From NCBI GenBank assembly GCA_009901575.1, contig WXYP01000002.1, forward strand, positions 248,001-312,000: a DNA stretch of 64,000 nt. The letters run 5' to 3'. Of the stretch, positions 45,630 to 54,931 are shown one piece after another (position 1 is the first letter of the stretch; each line of letters starts with the position of its first letter). Made by a program: the position numbers and the translations under genes. The notes beneath the pieces were generated by a model. That model saw only the letters and a program-made list of their open reading frames with translations, was not told the DNA's origin and did no database searches. Source of the DNA: Flavobacteriaceae bacterium R38 (GTDB lineage: Bacteria > Bacteroidota > Bacteroidia > Flavobacteriales > Flavobacteriaceae).

Positions 45630-46178
45630 ATGAATGAAAATAATATAGAGATAGCAACTTTTGCCGGCGGTTGTTTTTGGTGCACAGAAGCCGTTTTTAA
45701 GAAAATAGATGGAGTCTCTGAGGTAATGTCTGGATATACAGGAGGGACAATTAAAAACCCTGCATACCGGGAAGTATGTACTGGGAGAACCGGACATGCA
45801 GAAGCCGTTCAGATTAGTTATAATCCTTCTGTAGTTACTTTTGAAGAATTATTGGAAGTCTTCTTCGTCACTCACGATCCAACAACATTGAACAGACAAG
45901 GGAACGACAGAGGAACACAATACAGATCAGCTGTGTTTTATTCTGATGAATCTCAAAAACAAAAAACAGAAAATTTTATCAAATTATTAGAAGATAATAA
46001 AGTTTTTAAAGATGAAATTGTAACAGAAATAGCTCCTCTTACTGTTTTTTACAATGCAGAAGAAGATCATCACGATTATTACAATAATAACAAAGAACAG
46101 CCTTATTGCCAGGTTATTATCAGCCCTAAAATAAAAAAACTAGAAAAATATTATCAACATAAACTAAAAGTCAATTAA
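45630..46178 (+). CDS. msrA: Peptide methionine sulfoxide reductase MsrA
   Basis: 182 residues with catalytic C15 in [13 protein letters not shown], then [27 protein letters not shown], and [19 protein letters not shown]. Repairs oxidised methionine S-sulfoxide; cytoplasmic. Stop and start overlap with folE by one base (TAATG), so the two are translationally coupled. Confidence 0.98.
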   Translation: MNENNIEIATFAGGCFWCTEAVFKKIDGVSEVMSGYTGGTIKNPAYREVCTGRTGHAEAVQISYNPSVVTFEELLEVFFVTHDPTTLNRQGNDRGTQYRSAVFYSDESQKQKTENFIKLLEDNKVFKDEIVTEIAPLTVFYNAEEDHHDYYNNNKEQPYCQVIISPKIKKLEKYYQHKLKVN

Positions 46179-46777
46179 TGTCTCCATATAGGAATTTAGA
46201 AGAATATAATATCAAGATTACTGATGAAGTAAAAAGCAGGTATAAAACAATAATCACAGAATTAGGTGAAGATGCATCACGTGAAGGACTTATAAAAACT
46301 CCTGAGCGTGCAGCAAAAGCAATGCAATTTTTAACGCAAGGTTATCATACAGATGCTGCAGAAATATTAAAAAGTGCCATGTTTAAAGAAGATTACAGCG
46401 ATATGGTAATTATTAAAGATATTGAGTTGTATTCTTTGTGTGAACATCATATTCTTCCTTTTTTTGGAAAAGCACATATTGCATATATTCCTGATGGACA
46501 TATTGTGGGATTGAGTAAAATACCAAGAGTAGTTGATGTTTTTGCAAGAAGATTGCAAGTTCAGGAGCGTCTTACACATGATATTTTAGAATGTATAAAC
46601 AACACTTTAAAACCTAAAGGAGTAGCAGTTGTAATTGAAGCATCTCATATGTGTATGATGATGAGGGGAGTACAAAAGCAAAATTCGGTAACTACAACCT
46701 CTGGCTTTAGAGGTCAGTTTGAAAAAATTGAAACTCGAAATGAGTTTTTAAAATTAATTAGCTCAGACCTGTCTTAA
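46178..46777 (+). CDS. folE: GTP cyclohydrolase I
   Basis: 199 residues. Zinc ligands C88 and H91 ([12 protein letters not shown]) and C159 (SHMCMMMRG), and the [23 protein letters not shown] block. Converts GTP to dihydroneopterin triphosphate, the first step of folate/pterin synthesis. Overlaps msrA by one base. Confidence 0.98.
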   Translation: MSPYRNLEEYNIKITDEVKSRYKTIITELGEDASREGLIKTPERAAKAMQFLTQGYHTDAAEILKSAMFKEDYSDMVIIKDIELYSLCEHHILPFFGKAHIAYIPDGHIVGLSKIPRVVDVFARRLQVQERLTHDILECINNTLKPKGVAVVIEASHMCMMMRGVQKQNSVTTTSGFRGQFEKIETRNEFLKLISSDLS

Positions 46778-46922
46778 TGTTTATTTGAGATCGTTTTTAT
46801 ACCATTGGTAATACATAATAATTATTGATGTATAAAATTGACGTTAAAAACTTATTTGACTCAGAGCTGATATTTTTAATACCTTAGCCTGAATTGATTT
46901 TAATCGGGTTAATTTCTTTAAA

Positions 46923-47222
46923 ATGACAAAAAACAGCACTAATAAATTTACAAAACTTTTTTTAGGACTTTTTTTTGATGTATTAGGATATGTTTCTTTT
47001 TTGATTCCGGGAATAGGGGAGTTTTCAGATATTATTTGGGCTCCTTTGGCAGGTTGGTTGATGACTAGAATGTATAAAGGAAAATCGGGTCAGGTAGCTG
47101 GAATTATCACTTTTATAGAAGAAGCTTTACCGGGACTGGATATTGTTCCTACCTTTACTTTAATGTGGATATATACTTATCTTCTTAACAGAAAAGAGAC
47201 AAATAGAATATCGGAAGAGTAA
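46923..47222 (+). CDS. Small membrane protein of unknown function
   Basis: 99 residues with two or three helices. Central motif GYVSFLIPGIGEFSDIIWAPLAGWLMTRMYKG and a second EEALPGLDIVPTFTLMWIY. Found widely in Bacteroidota as far as I recall. No known activity. Confidence 0.7.
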   Translation: MTKNSTNKFTKLFLGLFFDVLGYVSFLIPGIGEFSDIIWAPLAGWLMTRMYKGKSGQVAGIITFIEEALPGLDIVPTFTLMWIYTYLLNRKETNRISEE

Positions 47223-47258
47223 ATTATTAGATTAAATAAAAGAATTGTTTTTACAGTA

Positions 47259-47266
47259 TAAATTTG
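47259..47266 (+). promoter_or_regulatory. Possible -7 box for the amidohydrolase gene
   Basis: TAAATTTG (TAnnTTTG) 12 bases before the ATG at 47279; the -33 region is not convincing. Confidence 0.3.
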
Positions 47267-47278
47267 CTATCACAAATC

Positions 47279-48643
47279 ATGAAAACCATCATTATTCAAA
47301 AGATTGCCCTGATTTTTCTTCTTTTCAGTTTTCAAATTATACCTGCTCAAAATGTATACATAACCGGAGGAGCTTATTTTGATACTGATACCGGTAAAAT
47401 GGTGAAAAATGAAGGGATCGTAATTAGAAGTGGGAAGTTTGTAGCCATTAATAAAGCTATAAACGCAACAGAAGAATATAAAGTAATTAAGCTGGATGAT
47501 AATCAATACATATTACCAGGTATATTTGATTTACATGCACATTACCGTGTTACTTTTGACGATGTACGTAGAGATGAAGTAGAAGCTAACCCTGTTATTT
47601 TTCTGGCTAATGGAGTAACATCAACTTTTCCCGGAGGAGAAATACAACCGGAAGTAATGCTGGAAGCCAGGAGAAAAATTAACAGAGGGGAGAAGATAGG
47701 GGCGCGTATTCACAGCTCAGGACCTTATTTTGGAACTGCACTTCCAAACTGGAATTCAAATATAACAGTAAAAGAAATTTATGCTGAAGTAGATAAATGG
47801 GCAGAATTGGGAGTAGCCGGTTTTAAAGCTAAAGGAATTACTCCTGTACAACTTAAAGCACTAATCGAACGCGCACATCAACACGGATTGACAGTAACGG
47901 GGCATTTAGGATCCGGATATAGAAATACTGTAAATCCTCGTGATGCCATCAAAATGGGAATTGATAGAATAGAACATTTTTTGGGAGGAGATGCTATACC
48001 AGACACACAATCTGCTTATGCAACTTTGCAAGATCTTAATTTGGATGATCCGGCAATAGATAAACAAATAGATTTATTTATTGAAAACGGAGTATTTTTT
48101 GATGTTACGTTAACAGCTTATGGGTATTACGGACATAGAAAAGAATTGTATGATTACTGGCATGATGAACGTAAGTATTTAACTCCTTATGCCTTTGAAA
48201 CTACAAAAGAAACAAGACAAAAGATCGATATGTTCCAGAAGATCTTTGATATAAAAAAGAAAACCATAAAGCGTTATTATGATAAAGGAGGAATGATAAG
48301 CCTGGGTACAGATCATCCTTCAGTTGGAGAATACATCCCGGGGTTTAGTGCTCACAGAGAGATGGAAGCTCTGGTTTCTATAGGAATTCCTAATGCCGAA
48401 GTATTGAAGATAGCAACGATAAACGGAGCAAAAGCATTGCGAATGAGTAGTAAACTAGGAAGCATTAGTGTTGGTAAACTAGCAGATGCTTTTATAATTA
48501 ACGGGAACCCGTTAAATGATATTAAAAATACAAGAAATGTTAAGACAGTAATAAAAGGAGGCACAGTTTATGACTCTAAAACCTTATTAAAAAGTGTTGA
48601 AGGTAAAATGGGTCCAAAAAATGCTGATGATTGGAAAAAATAA
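47279..48643 (+). CDS. Secreted amidohydrolase family metalloenzyme
   Basis: 454 residues from ATG 47279; an in-frame TTG 15 bases earlier would put MLSQI before the signal peptide and is rejected. Signal peptide ending IPAQN. Metal motifs: LHAHYRV (HxH), GFKAKGI (the likely carbamylated Lys region), TGHLGSG, IDRIEHFLGG and LGTDHPSVG with the catalytic Asp. Closest to imidazolonepropionase-like or prolidase-like amidohydrolases; substrate unknown. Confidence 0.88.
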   Translation: MKTIIIQKIALIFLLFSFQIIPAQNVYITGGAYFDTDTGKMVKNEGIVIRSGKFVAINKAINATEEYKVIKLDDNQYILPGIFDLHAHYRVTFDDVRRDEVEANPVIFLANGVTSTFPGGEIQPEVMLEARRKINRGEKIGARIHSSGPYFGTALPNWNSNITVKEIYAEVDKWAELGVAGFKAKGITPVQLKALIERAHQHGLTVTGHLGSGYRNTVNPRDAIKMGIDRIEHFLGGDAIPDTQSAYATLQDLNLDDPAIDKQIDLFIENGVFFDVTLTAYGYYGHRKELYDYWHDERKYLTPYAFETTKETRQKIDMFQKIFDIKKKTIKRYYDKGGMISLGTDHPSVGEYIPGFSAHREMEALVSIGIPNAEVLKIATINGAKALRMSSKLGSISVGKLADAFIINGNPLNDIKNTRNVKTVIKGGTVYDSKTLLKSVEGKMGPKNADDWKK

Positions 48644-48690
48644 AACCCTTATCAGTTATTGGTAACCATATAACTTCAAAGGGTTTTGTG
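48642..48690 (+). terminator. Probable terminator of the amidohydrolase gene
   Basis: AAAACCCTT pairs with AAGGGTTTT (9 bp) across a 28-base loop and the hairpin ends in TTTT. Confidence 0.45.
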
Positions 48691-48741
48691 ACTAGCTAAT
48701 ATACCATCAAAAAAAATTAATTAGCTAACATCAATTTATCA

Positions 48742-49308
48742 TTATTGAATAGTTATTGGATAATCAACTTCAACATCTGTGTCTCCTCCAGCATTGGTAA
48801 TATCTCCTCCAGATACACCAGCAGCAAACTTGTCAAGTAAGTGACGTAGTGTTATTCTTAAAGTCCCATCAGATGCATCACCTGTAGTTAATGTAAAATT
48901 AATTCCTAACGGATTTCCGTCATCATCAAAATCTACATATGTTGTAGTAATTTCCACACCATCAACAGGCTGGAAAAAGAATTGGTGTTCATCATCTTCT
49001 TCTGCTACTTCTTCAGTAATATCTTCTGCAGGGTTTTCAAGCTCATTTAATGCGACTATACTACCAGTATAAGTTGTGTTTGCTGCTAATATACCACCGT
49101 TTATTACAGGATCATTAGGCCCATCACCGTCTAAATCTACACTTGTTAGTACAATATTAGTGCCACCACCATTAGGTGATAATGTTACATTTAAAGTTGT
49201 AATTACTTCTTCTTCATTGATAGGATCTGGAGTTGCATCATCATCACTTGAGCAAGAAAATAAAATTCCGGTTAAAGCTGTTAGAAATAAAAATTTGATT
49301 GTTTTCAT
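48742..49308 (-). CDS. Small lipoprotein associated with a TonB receptor, possible metal binding
   Basis: 188 residues with lipobox LFSC (Cys19). The mature part is very acidic, with Asp-rich loops (DLDGDGPND, DFDDDGNP) and EDDEHQFFFQPVDG. It follows the TonB receptor stop by 20 bases, so it is likely its partner lipoprotein; the type-1 periplasmic-binding-fold label used for similar proteins is from memory. Calcium or transition-metal binding is suggested by the Asp-rich loops only. Confidence 0.65.
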   Translation of the reverse strand: MKTIKFLFLTALTGILFSCSSDDDATPDPINEEEVITTLNVTLSPNGGGTNIVLTSVDLDGDGPNDPVINGGILAANTTYTGSIVALNELENPAEDITEEVAEEDDEHQFFFQPVDGVEITTTYVDFDDDGNPLGINFTLTTGDASDGTLRITLRHLLDKFAAGVSGGDITNAGGDTDVEVDYPITIQ

Positions 49309-49328
49309 CGTTGTTTGAATTTATAGAT

Positions 49329-51761
49329 TTAATAATTTAATTTTAGTCGTAATGTAAAGTTTCTGCCAAGGTCGTCAGCAAAAAATCGAAACCTGTTTAA
49401 ATATTGTCTGTAACTGGTATCAAAAATATTATCTACTGAAAACCCTAATTCCAGATTAGTAATATCTCCCAAATCAAATTTTATAGAAGAATCAAAATGT
49501 AAGAGATGGTATCCGGGAGGAGGTGTACTCACATCTACCAGTACATCTACAAATTGATTATTTTCAACAATTTGAGCAGTGAAATTATTATCTGGAAACC
49601 TTGTTTGCTCAAAAAAGATTTCACTTTTTAATTGCAAATTAAGATTCTTTAGTTTTTTGTTTTTATAAGTAATTGTATTGAATAGATTGCTTGAAGGGAT
49701 GTTTATAAGTGGCCTGTCTCTGACTGTATCATCTCCTCTTAAATAAGAAAAACTAGTCTTCAATTGAAAATAATCATTAAAATCATAACTGGCATCAAAA
49801 TCGACACCGAGAAGGCGTGCATCATTTTGGATATATTCAAATTCTTGAAACGCACCACGACTAGTTGTAATGACTCCATCTTCACTAGGCTCTAATACGA
49901 TGTAATCATTAATGAAATTTGCATAAGGTGTCAGGTTAAAATTAAAACGTTGATCAAACAATGATCCTTTAAAAGTCACAGCCAATTTATTGGCTACTTC
50001 TTCTTGGATGCGTAGATCTCCTAATTCAAAAGCTACTGCTGCTTGATTTAATCCTTCACTAAATAATTCTGATGGGTTTGGCGGTCTACTGGCTAGGCCG
50101 TAATTAAATAATAACTCTAAATTTTCATTGATGTCATGGCTCAAACCAACCGTAGCAGAAAATGTTGTGTAGTCAAATACGGGATTAGTAAGTATTTGAC
50201 TGCCTACTTGTTCAACAACTATATCTGCAAAATCAACATCATAGCCTCTATCTTCAAAGAAGGTTCCTCTGTAAAATTTTTGAGCATCGATATGCGTAAA
50301 ATCTATACGAGCACCTATATCAACTAATAAAGATTCTGTAATATTATGAGCTATCCCAGCAAATGCACCAAGACTGTATTTTTCGTAATCAGGAATAACT
50401 CGTCTTACCTGAGTTACTGGATCTGCAAAATTTTCCTGAAATAAACCATTAACACCAGCAGTTATCTTAGAATTTTCAAAAGAGTCAACTTCTAATAATA
50501 AGTCAAGATTATGTGTAGTCAGTTCTAAATCTACTACTGGAACATCATCATTTATAAAACTCCTGTCGTCAAATTCCTGACGATCATTAAATTGAAATGA
50601 ATATTGTAATTTTAATCTACCTAGGCGTTCTAATCTGAGATAAGAACTTAACTTCACCAAATGGTGAGCTACTTCTTGCCTGGGCAGACCGATATCATAT
50701 GAAAAATCTTCTATAATTTCCGGAACAGGAGCATTAATGGCCCTGATTAAATCTGTAACATTACCAAGATCTGCAGCTTGTAGTATTCCTAATTTAGTAT
50801 CAAAATAACTATAATAAACCTCGGCTCCATATAAGAACTTGTTAATTCCAACCGTAGCAGAAAATGATTTTTGTTCAGAACCTGTATTTGTTAAAAGGTA
50901 GTCAGGAGCTCTAAAATCTCCAAATCTTTTATAAGTCCCCTGTACTCTGACTCCAATGCCGTTATTAAAACCTTTATCCAGAGAAGAAGTAATACTACCT
51001 CCACGGCCATTAGAAGACCCGGAAAGTATGGTTTTTCCAAACAATGTATCTTTTCTTGCTAAAGGTGCAGGATTAGCTAAAACTACACCACCAATAGCGT
51101 CACCGCCATATTGCAATGCACCAGACCCTTTAATAACAGTTAATCTGTCTGCTGTATTTAAATCGACATTAGGCGCATGCTCAATTCCCCACTCCTGATC
51201 CTGTAAGCGGATATTGTTAGTAATGATGAGTATTCTACTGCTGTTAAGTCCTTGTATAACTGGTTTTACAATTGTACTTCCTGTGTTTAATGAAGAAACA
51301 CCACTTATTTCTCGTAATGCATCACCTAAAGAAGCATCTGAAAACTGTTCTATCTGAGTAGCTTTTAACGTTTGTACACTGGTTGCTTTGGTAACTCCTT
51401 TTTCTGTTTGATCTCCTATGATAATAACTTCATTTAATTTTTCCAGGTGATGTTCCAGCCTTACTTTTTTAAATGTATTCTTATCTATCTCTATAGGAAT
51501 AATTTTAGATTGACACTCCGGATGTGAGACTTCTAATTCAAAATTACCATCACAAACATTTTTAATAAGGAATTTACCATTTAAGTCGGTGATGGCAGAC
51601 TTTTTTACATTACCGTTATCCAAAACGGTAACTGTAGCTCCAATAAGCGGAGCCCCACTGTGAAAATCTACAACTTCACCAGTTAAAGTCGATTTGCATT
51701 CTTGTGAAAATGCTTCTGAAAACCCTATTAACAATAAGGTTGTAATTAAGAATAATCTCAT
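49329..51761 (-). CDS. TonB-dependent receptor, probable metal uptake
   Basis: 810 residues: signal peptide, CarboxypepD_reg-like domain (20-105), plug (115-230) with IREISGVSS-like SLGDALREISGV, GLNSSRILIITNNIRLQDQEW and GSGALQYGGDAIGGVV, then a 22-strand-type barrel ending in an aromatic-rich C-terminus (LRLKLNY). No SusD-like partner follows, so this is not a polysaccharide locus. Context with the small Cys/His protein and the acidic lipoprotein points to a metal such as zinc or copper (inference). Confidence 0.93.
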   Translation of the reverse strand: MRLFLITTLLLIGFSEAFSQECKSTLTGEVVDFHSGAPLIGATVTVLDNGNVKKSAITDLNGKFLIKNVCDGNFELEVSHPECQSKIIPIEIDKNTFKKVRLEHHLEKLNEVIIIGDQTEKGVTKATSVQTLKATQIEQFSDASLGDALREISGVSSLNTGSTIVKPVIQGLNSSRILIITNNIRLQDQEWGIEHAPNVDLNTADRLTVIKGSGALQYGGDAIGGVVLANPAPLARKDTLFGKTILSGSSNGRGGSITSSLDKGFNNGIGVRVQGTYKRFGDFRAPDYLLTNTGSEQKSFSATVGINKFLYGAEVYYSYFDTKLGILQAADLGNVTDLIRAINAPVPEIIEDFSYDIGLPRQEVAHHLVKLSSYLRLERLGRLKLQYSFQFNDRQEFDDRSFINDDVPVVDLELTTHNLDLLLEVDSFENSKITAGVNGLFQENFADPVTQVRRVIPDYEKYSLGAFAGIAHNITESLLVDIGARIDFTHIDAQKFYRGTFFEDRGYDVDFADIVVEQVGSQILTNPVFDYTTFSATVGLSHDINENLELLFNYGLASRPPNPSELFSEGLNQAAVAFELGDLRIQEEVANKLAVTFKGSLFDQRFNFNLTPYANFINDYIVLEPSEDGVITTSRGAFQEFEYIQNDARLLGVDFDASYDFNDYFQLKTSFSYLRGDDTVRDRPLINIPSSNLFNTITYKNKKLKNLNLQLKSEIFFEQTRFPDNNFTAQIVENNQFVDVLVDVSTPPPGYHLLHFDSSIKFDLGDITNLELGFSVDNIFDTSYRQYLNRFRFFADDLGRNFTLRLKLNY

Positions 51762-51834
51762 ATGTTATTGAATAATAAAAACAAATAATTTAATGCACGA
51801 AGGCATTAATGTAGTTCGAAAAAAGAGTCTTGAT

Positions 51835-52146
51835 TTATATATAAGACGGAGGAGGTCGATTTTGATACCTCCAATAGTAAGAAGTTTTTAAAACTGTATC
51901 ATCTTCTTTGAAGCTTTTGTTTTCTGATTCAAAAAAGATAACAGGCTCTTCAGGAAGAGGAATTGGAGAAGGGAATATAACAGCAGCTTCTTCATGCGCA
52001 CTGTAAAATTCACAAAACTGACATTTTTCAATATTGTTATTGTCGTCTCCGGTTAAATGAGTATAGCCATGAATATTAGCGACTTTTACTAGAATAAAAG
52101 CCGATAAAAAAATAAAAGATGCTATTCTTAGCGCTATACTTTTCAT
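51835..52146 (-). CDS. Small secreted or membrane-anchored Cys/His protein upstream of the TonB receptor
   Basis: 103 residues: a hydrophobic N-terminus (8-27), then HGYTHLTGDDNN, then CQFCEFYSAHEE, and a Pro-rich tail ending PPPSYI. The CxxC pair with nearby histidines could bind a metal. Reminiscent of the small proteins that sit next to proteobacterial metal-responsive receptors (DUF2946-like), but homology is not shown. Spaced 73 bases before the receptor, same direction. Confidence 0.6.
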   Translation of the reverse strand: MKSIALRIASFIFLSAFILVKVANIHGYTHLTGDDNNNIEKCQFCEFYSAHEEAAVIFPSPIPLPEEPVIFFESENKSFKEDDTVLKTSYYWRYQNRPPPSYI

Positions 52147-52154
52147 AATGGCTA

Positions 52155-52162
52155 CAAACTTA
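52155..52162 (-). promoter_or_regulatory. Likely -7 box for the metal-uptake operon
   Basis: Minus strand reads TAAGTTTG (TAnnTTTG), with start about 4-6 bases before the ATG of the 103-residue protein, giving a near-leaderless transcript. Confidence 0.4.
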
Positions 52163-52204
52163 GCGAAAAAAATAAATAAGATTATGTTAAAATAAACAAA
52201 AAAG

Positions 52205-52507
52205 CTAAGAAATGAGTTTACCTAGCCCTAATCTCTTGAGCATTTTTTTTTCAAAAGCCCAAAAAAACTTGAACTGTCCGAATAACCAGCCAAAGCAAAC
52301 CAGCAATACTTGATAAATAGGAAATATTAGTAAAATTCTAATAGGCCAATAAATCCAACCTGAAACTGTTTCTGGGTTTAATCCTAAAAGATTAGTAATC
52401 GGAGCTGCTAATTTGGCTGCAGATGATCCTGTTATAGCAAAAACTATAAATATAATAAGAAGCTGGAGGTTAGATTGTATCCCCCAGCGTTTTTTTAATT
52501 TTTCCAT
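52205..52507 (-). CDS. DUF6787-like small membrane protein
   Basis: 100 residues with two helices, the motif GWIYWPIRILLIFPIYQVLL and the C-terminal FFWAFEKKMLKRLG. From memory this matches the Bacteroidota DUF6787 family. Lies 32 bases after the DUF6146-like gene. Function unknown. Confidence 0.6.
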   Translation of the reverse strand: MEKLKKRWGIQSNLQLLIIFIVFAITGSSAAKLAAPITNLLGLNPETVSGWIYWPIRILLIFPIYQVLLVCFGWLFGQFKFFWAFEKKMLKRLGLGKLIS

Positions 52508-52539
52508 GCACGATTTTTACAAATGCAAAAATAGCGGTT

Positions 52540-52992
52540 TTATGCTCTTGGTACAAATCCTGTAAGCTGTTGATTATTTCTTCTTTGAAAGAAAATAAAG
52601 TAATTATAGAGTAGATAGTTTACTTCATAACCGTAATCTATTCCAGGTTGATAATCTATTTCTAAGGGATACAATTCAGGATCATAACGAAAAGGATTTC
52701 GAACTCTTATATTGTAATTGGTGACTAAAAGATTATTTCTGGTTTCAAGAAAACCTTGAGTGTAGTAACCTCTCTGTCTCGCAACCCTGTTTAACCATAT
52801 ATTAAAACCAGGATCTATTATAATTATTTCATATTCAATACTATCGTTAGCAATTCTTACAGTATCTCCTTCTTTTGAATTAAATGCTAATTTTTCTTCT
52901 TCCGATATATCATCTATGATAACTTTGTTTGAAGTTGAACAACTCCATAATAAAACTAAAAAAAGGATACCTATTCCTGTAAAATACTTCAT
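52540..52992 (-). CDS. DUF6146-like lipoprotein
   Basis: 150 residues with lipobox LWSC (Cys18), a short acidic linker and a core containing DPGFNIWLNRVARQRGYYTQ and YLETRN-like FLETRNNLLVTNYNIRV, and NPFRYDPELYPLEIDYQPGIDYGYEVNYLLYNYF. Fits the DUF6146 pattern. Probably periplasmic or outer-membrane. Function unknown. Confidence 0.65.
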   Translation of the reverse strand: MKYFTGIGILFLVLLWSCSTSNKVIIDDISEEEKLAFNSKEGDTVRIANDSIEYEIIIIDPGFNIWLNRVARQRGYYTQGFLETRNNLLVTNYNIRVRNPFRYDPELYPLEIDYQPGIDYGYEVNYLLYNYFIFFQRRNNQQLTGFVPRA

Positions 52993-53095
52993 GGTGTAAA
53001 AATAATTAAATATGAAATGACATTGACTAAACTTAATAGTAATTTAACAAAAATCGAGCCATAAAACTGATTCATATATATTTTTTAATAAAAAG

Positions 53096-53731
53096 TTATT
53101 TTTTTCCAAATAAACCACCGAGTAATCCTCCTAAGCCACCTTTTTTCTTATTACTTCCCATTACCATACCTGCAACATCGTCTATAATACTTCCATCACC
53201 ATCAGCATCAAGTAATGAAGTAATCAGGCTCTGGTTTTGTTGAGGCTGATTTCCTAAAACGCTGCCTAAAAGACTTCCAAGTCCATTAGCATCACTAACA
53301 TTATTCTGACGGCTTTGCTTTCCTAAATATCCCATAACAAGTGGGGCAGCTACTTTAAGAATCTGACTTATAGCACTTGTGCTAACTCCTGATTTCTGAC
53401 TTAATGCCGATTCAACGCTGGCTTGTTTGTTTCCCAGTACATGACCCAAAATACCGGCACCATCGTTCATTACAGATTCATCAACCCCTCCGCTAAACAA
53501 TCCGCCTAAATTATCAAGAATTCCTCCATCGTGTTTTCCGGATAATGCATTCATTAATCCTTGTGCTCCTTGCGGAGTAGAGGCATTTTTCTTCATGGCT
53601 CCCATTAATAAGGGCATTGCCATACTTAACACATCTGCTGTTTTACTTTCGGATTCTCCGGTTTGACCGCTAACTCCTCCTATAATTTGTTTACCGAGAT
53701 CACTTCCTAATAAATCTAATATTCCTGACAT
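53096..53731 (-). CDS. DUF937-like (YidB-type) protein
   Basis: 211 residues from ATG 53731 (MSGILDLLGSDLGKQIIGGV); the frame is open 12 codons further but starts in the terminator region. Low-complexity Gly-rich repeats, LLMGAMKKN, GGILDNLGGLF, GGLGGLLGGLFGKK at the end, and a DADGDGSIIDDV calcium-like loop near residue 185. DUF937 proteins have no firm function. Confidence 0.7.
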   Translation of the reverse strand: MSGILDLLGSDLGKQIIGGVSGQTGESESKTADVLSMAMPLLMGAMKKNASTPQGAQGLMNALSGKHDGGILDNLGGLFSGGVDESVMNDGAGILGHVLGNKQASVESALSQKSGVSTSAISQILKVAAPLVMGYLGKQSRQNNVSDANGLGSLLGSVLGNQPQQNQSLITSLLDADGDGSIIDDVAGMVMGSNKKKGGLGGLLGGLFGKK

Positions 53732-53767
53732 TTTTTTTGATTTAGTTATTTGCGTTTCAATATACAA

Positions 53768-53804
53768 AAAAAGTCCTCTATAATTGATTATCAGAGGACT
53801 TTTT
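53768..53804. terminator. Terminator between serA and the DUF937 gene
   Basis: AAAAAGTCCTCT and AGAGGACTTTTT form a 12-bp stem around a 13-base loop with T runs on both strands. Confidence 0.8.
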
Positions 53805-53827
53805 AAAGATTATTGTTATTTCTTTTT

Positions 53828-54790
53828 TTAAACAGATGCTGCATTTAAAATGCTAATAATTTGAGAAGCGAGTTCAGTTCCTATTCTGTCTTGTGCTTCT
53901 CCTGTAGCTGCTCCAATGTGAGGACTCAATGAGATGTACGGGCTCATTAATAGTTTAATAGCTGGAGTAGGCTCGTTTTCAAATGTATCAAGACCAGCAA
54001 AAGAAATTTTTCTGCTGTCCAGAGCTTCTACCAAAGCTACTTCGTCTATAACACCACCTCTTGCAGCATTAACTATACCAACTCCATTTCTCATCGCTTC
54101 TATTTCTTTTTTACCAATAACATAGTCATTTTGAGCTGGTACGTGAAGCGTAATGAAATCGGCATGCTTAAGGATATCTTCTATAGGCTCTGTTTCTATT
54201 TCTACATTGATAAATTGACCATTGTAAAAATCTACTTTGATTTCGGCTTTTCCAACAAATTTATCAGAAGCAATAACTTTCATTCCTACACCAAGTGCGA
54301 TTTTGGCAACTTCACGGCCAATACGCCCAAATCCGATTATCCCTAGCGTTTTCCCTCTTAATTCAGTTCCTTTAGCATATGCTTTTTTTAACTGAGCAAA
54401 TTTACTATCGCCTTCTAAAGCCATATTTCTATTGCTATCATGTAAGAAACGTACTCCGGTAAATAAATGCGCAAAAACTAATTCGGCAACAGAACTGGAA
54501 GAAGCTGCCGGTGTATTAATTACATGTAGCCCTTTTTCACGAGCATAATCAACATCAATATTATCCATACCGACACCACCACGTCCAATAATTTTTATAC
54601 TCGGACATGCATCGATAATATCTTTTCTAACCTTAGTAGCCGATCGAACCAGAATTACATCAATATTGCTTTCATTGATATAATTAATTAATTGCTCTTG
54701 AGCCACATTTGTAGTAATTACTTCAAAACCTGCTTTTTCCAAAGCATCTACACCGCTTTGAGAAATTCCATCATTAGCTAATACTTTCAT
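53828..54790 (-). CDS. serA: D-3-phosphoglycerate dehydrogenase (short form, no ACT domain)
   Basis: 320 residues. NAD-binding GFGRIG (153-158), catalytic R244 (NAARGG), E273 (DTFENEP) and H291 (SPHIGAATGEAQ). First step of serine synthesis. No regulatory ACT domain, so feedback by serine through that route is absent. Lies 141 bases after serC, which supports the annotation over a generic 2-hydroxyacid dehydrogenase. Confidence 0.92.
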   Translation of the reverse strand: MKVLANDGISQSGVDALEKAGFEVITTNVAQEQLINYINESNIDVILVRSATKVRKDIIDACPSIKIIGRGGVGMDNIDVDYAREKGLHVINTPAASSSSVAELVFAHLFTGVRFLHDSNRNMALEGDSKFAQLKKAYAKGTELRGKTLGIIGFGRIGREVAKIALGVGMKVIASDKFVGKAEIKVDFYNGQFINVEIETEPIEDILKHADFITLHVPAQNDYVIGKKEIEAMRNGVGIVNAARGGVIDEVALVEALDSRKISFAGLDTFENEPTPAIKLLMSPYISLSPHIGAATGEAQDRIGTELASQIISILNAASV

Positions 54791-54931
54791 CTATATTAAA
54801 TATATTAATGTTAAGTTTTAAATTTTAATTTTTTTGATAATTGAATAATATTAAGTGCAAATTGAAAACTTCTTTCTTCAATCATTTTAATTTAGAATTT
54901 AACATTTAGCACTTAAAATTATTACTATAAA

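Noticed and set aside
49329-51761. Polysaccharide utilization locus headed by the TonB receptor
   Set aside because: No SusD, glycoside hydrolase or HTCS next to it; the partner lipoprotein is short and acidic.
54852-54917. TTAAGTGC/GCACTTAA inverted repeat between serA and serC
   Set aside because: Only 8 bp with a loop of about 50 bases in very AT-rich DNA; too weak to call.
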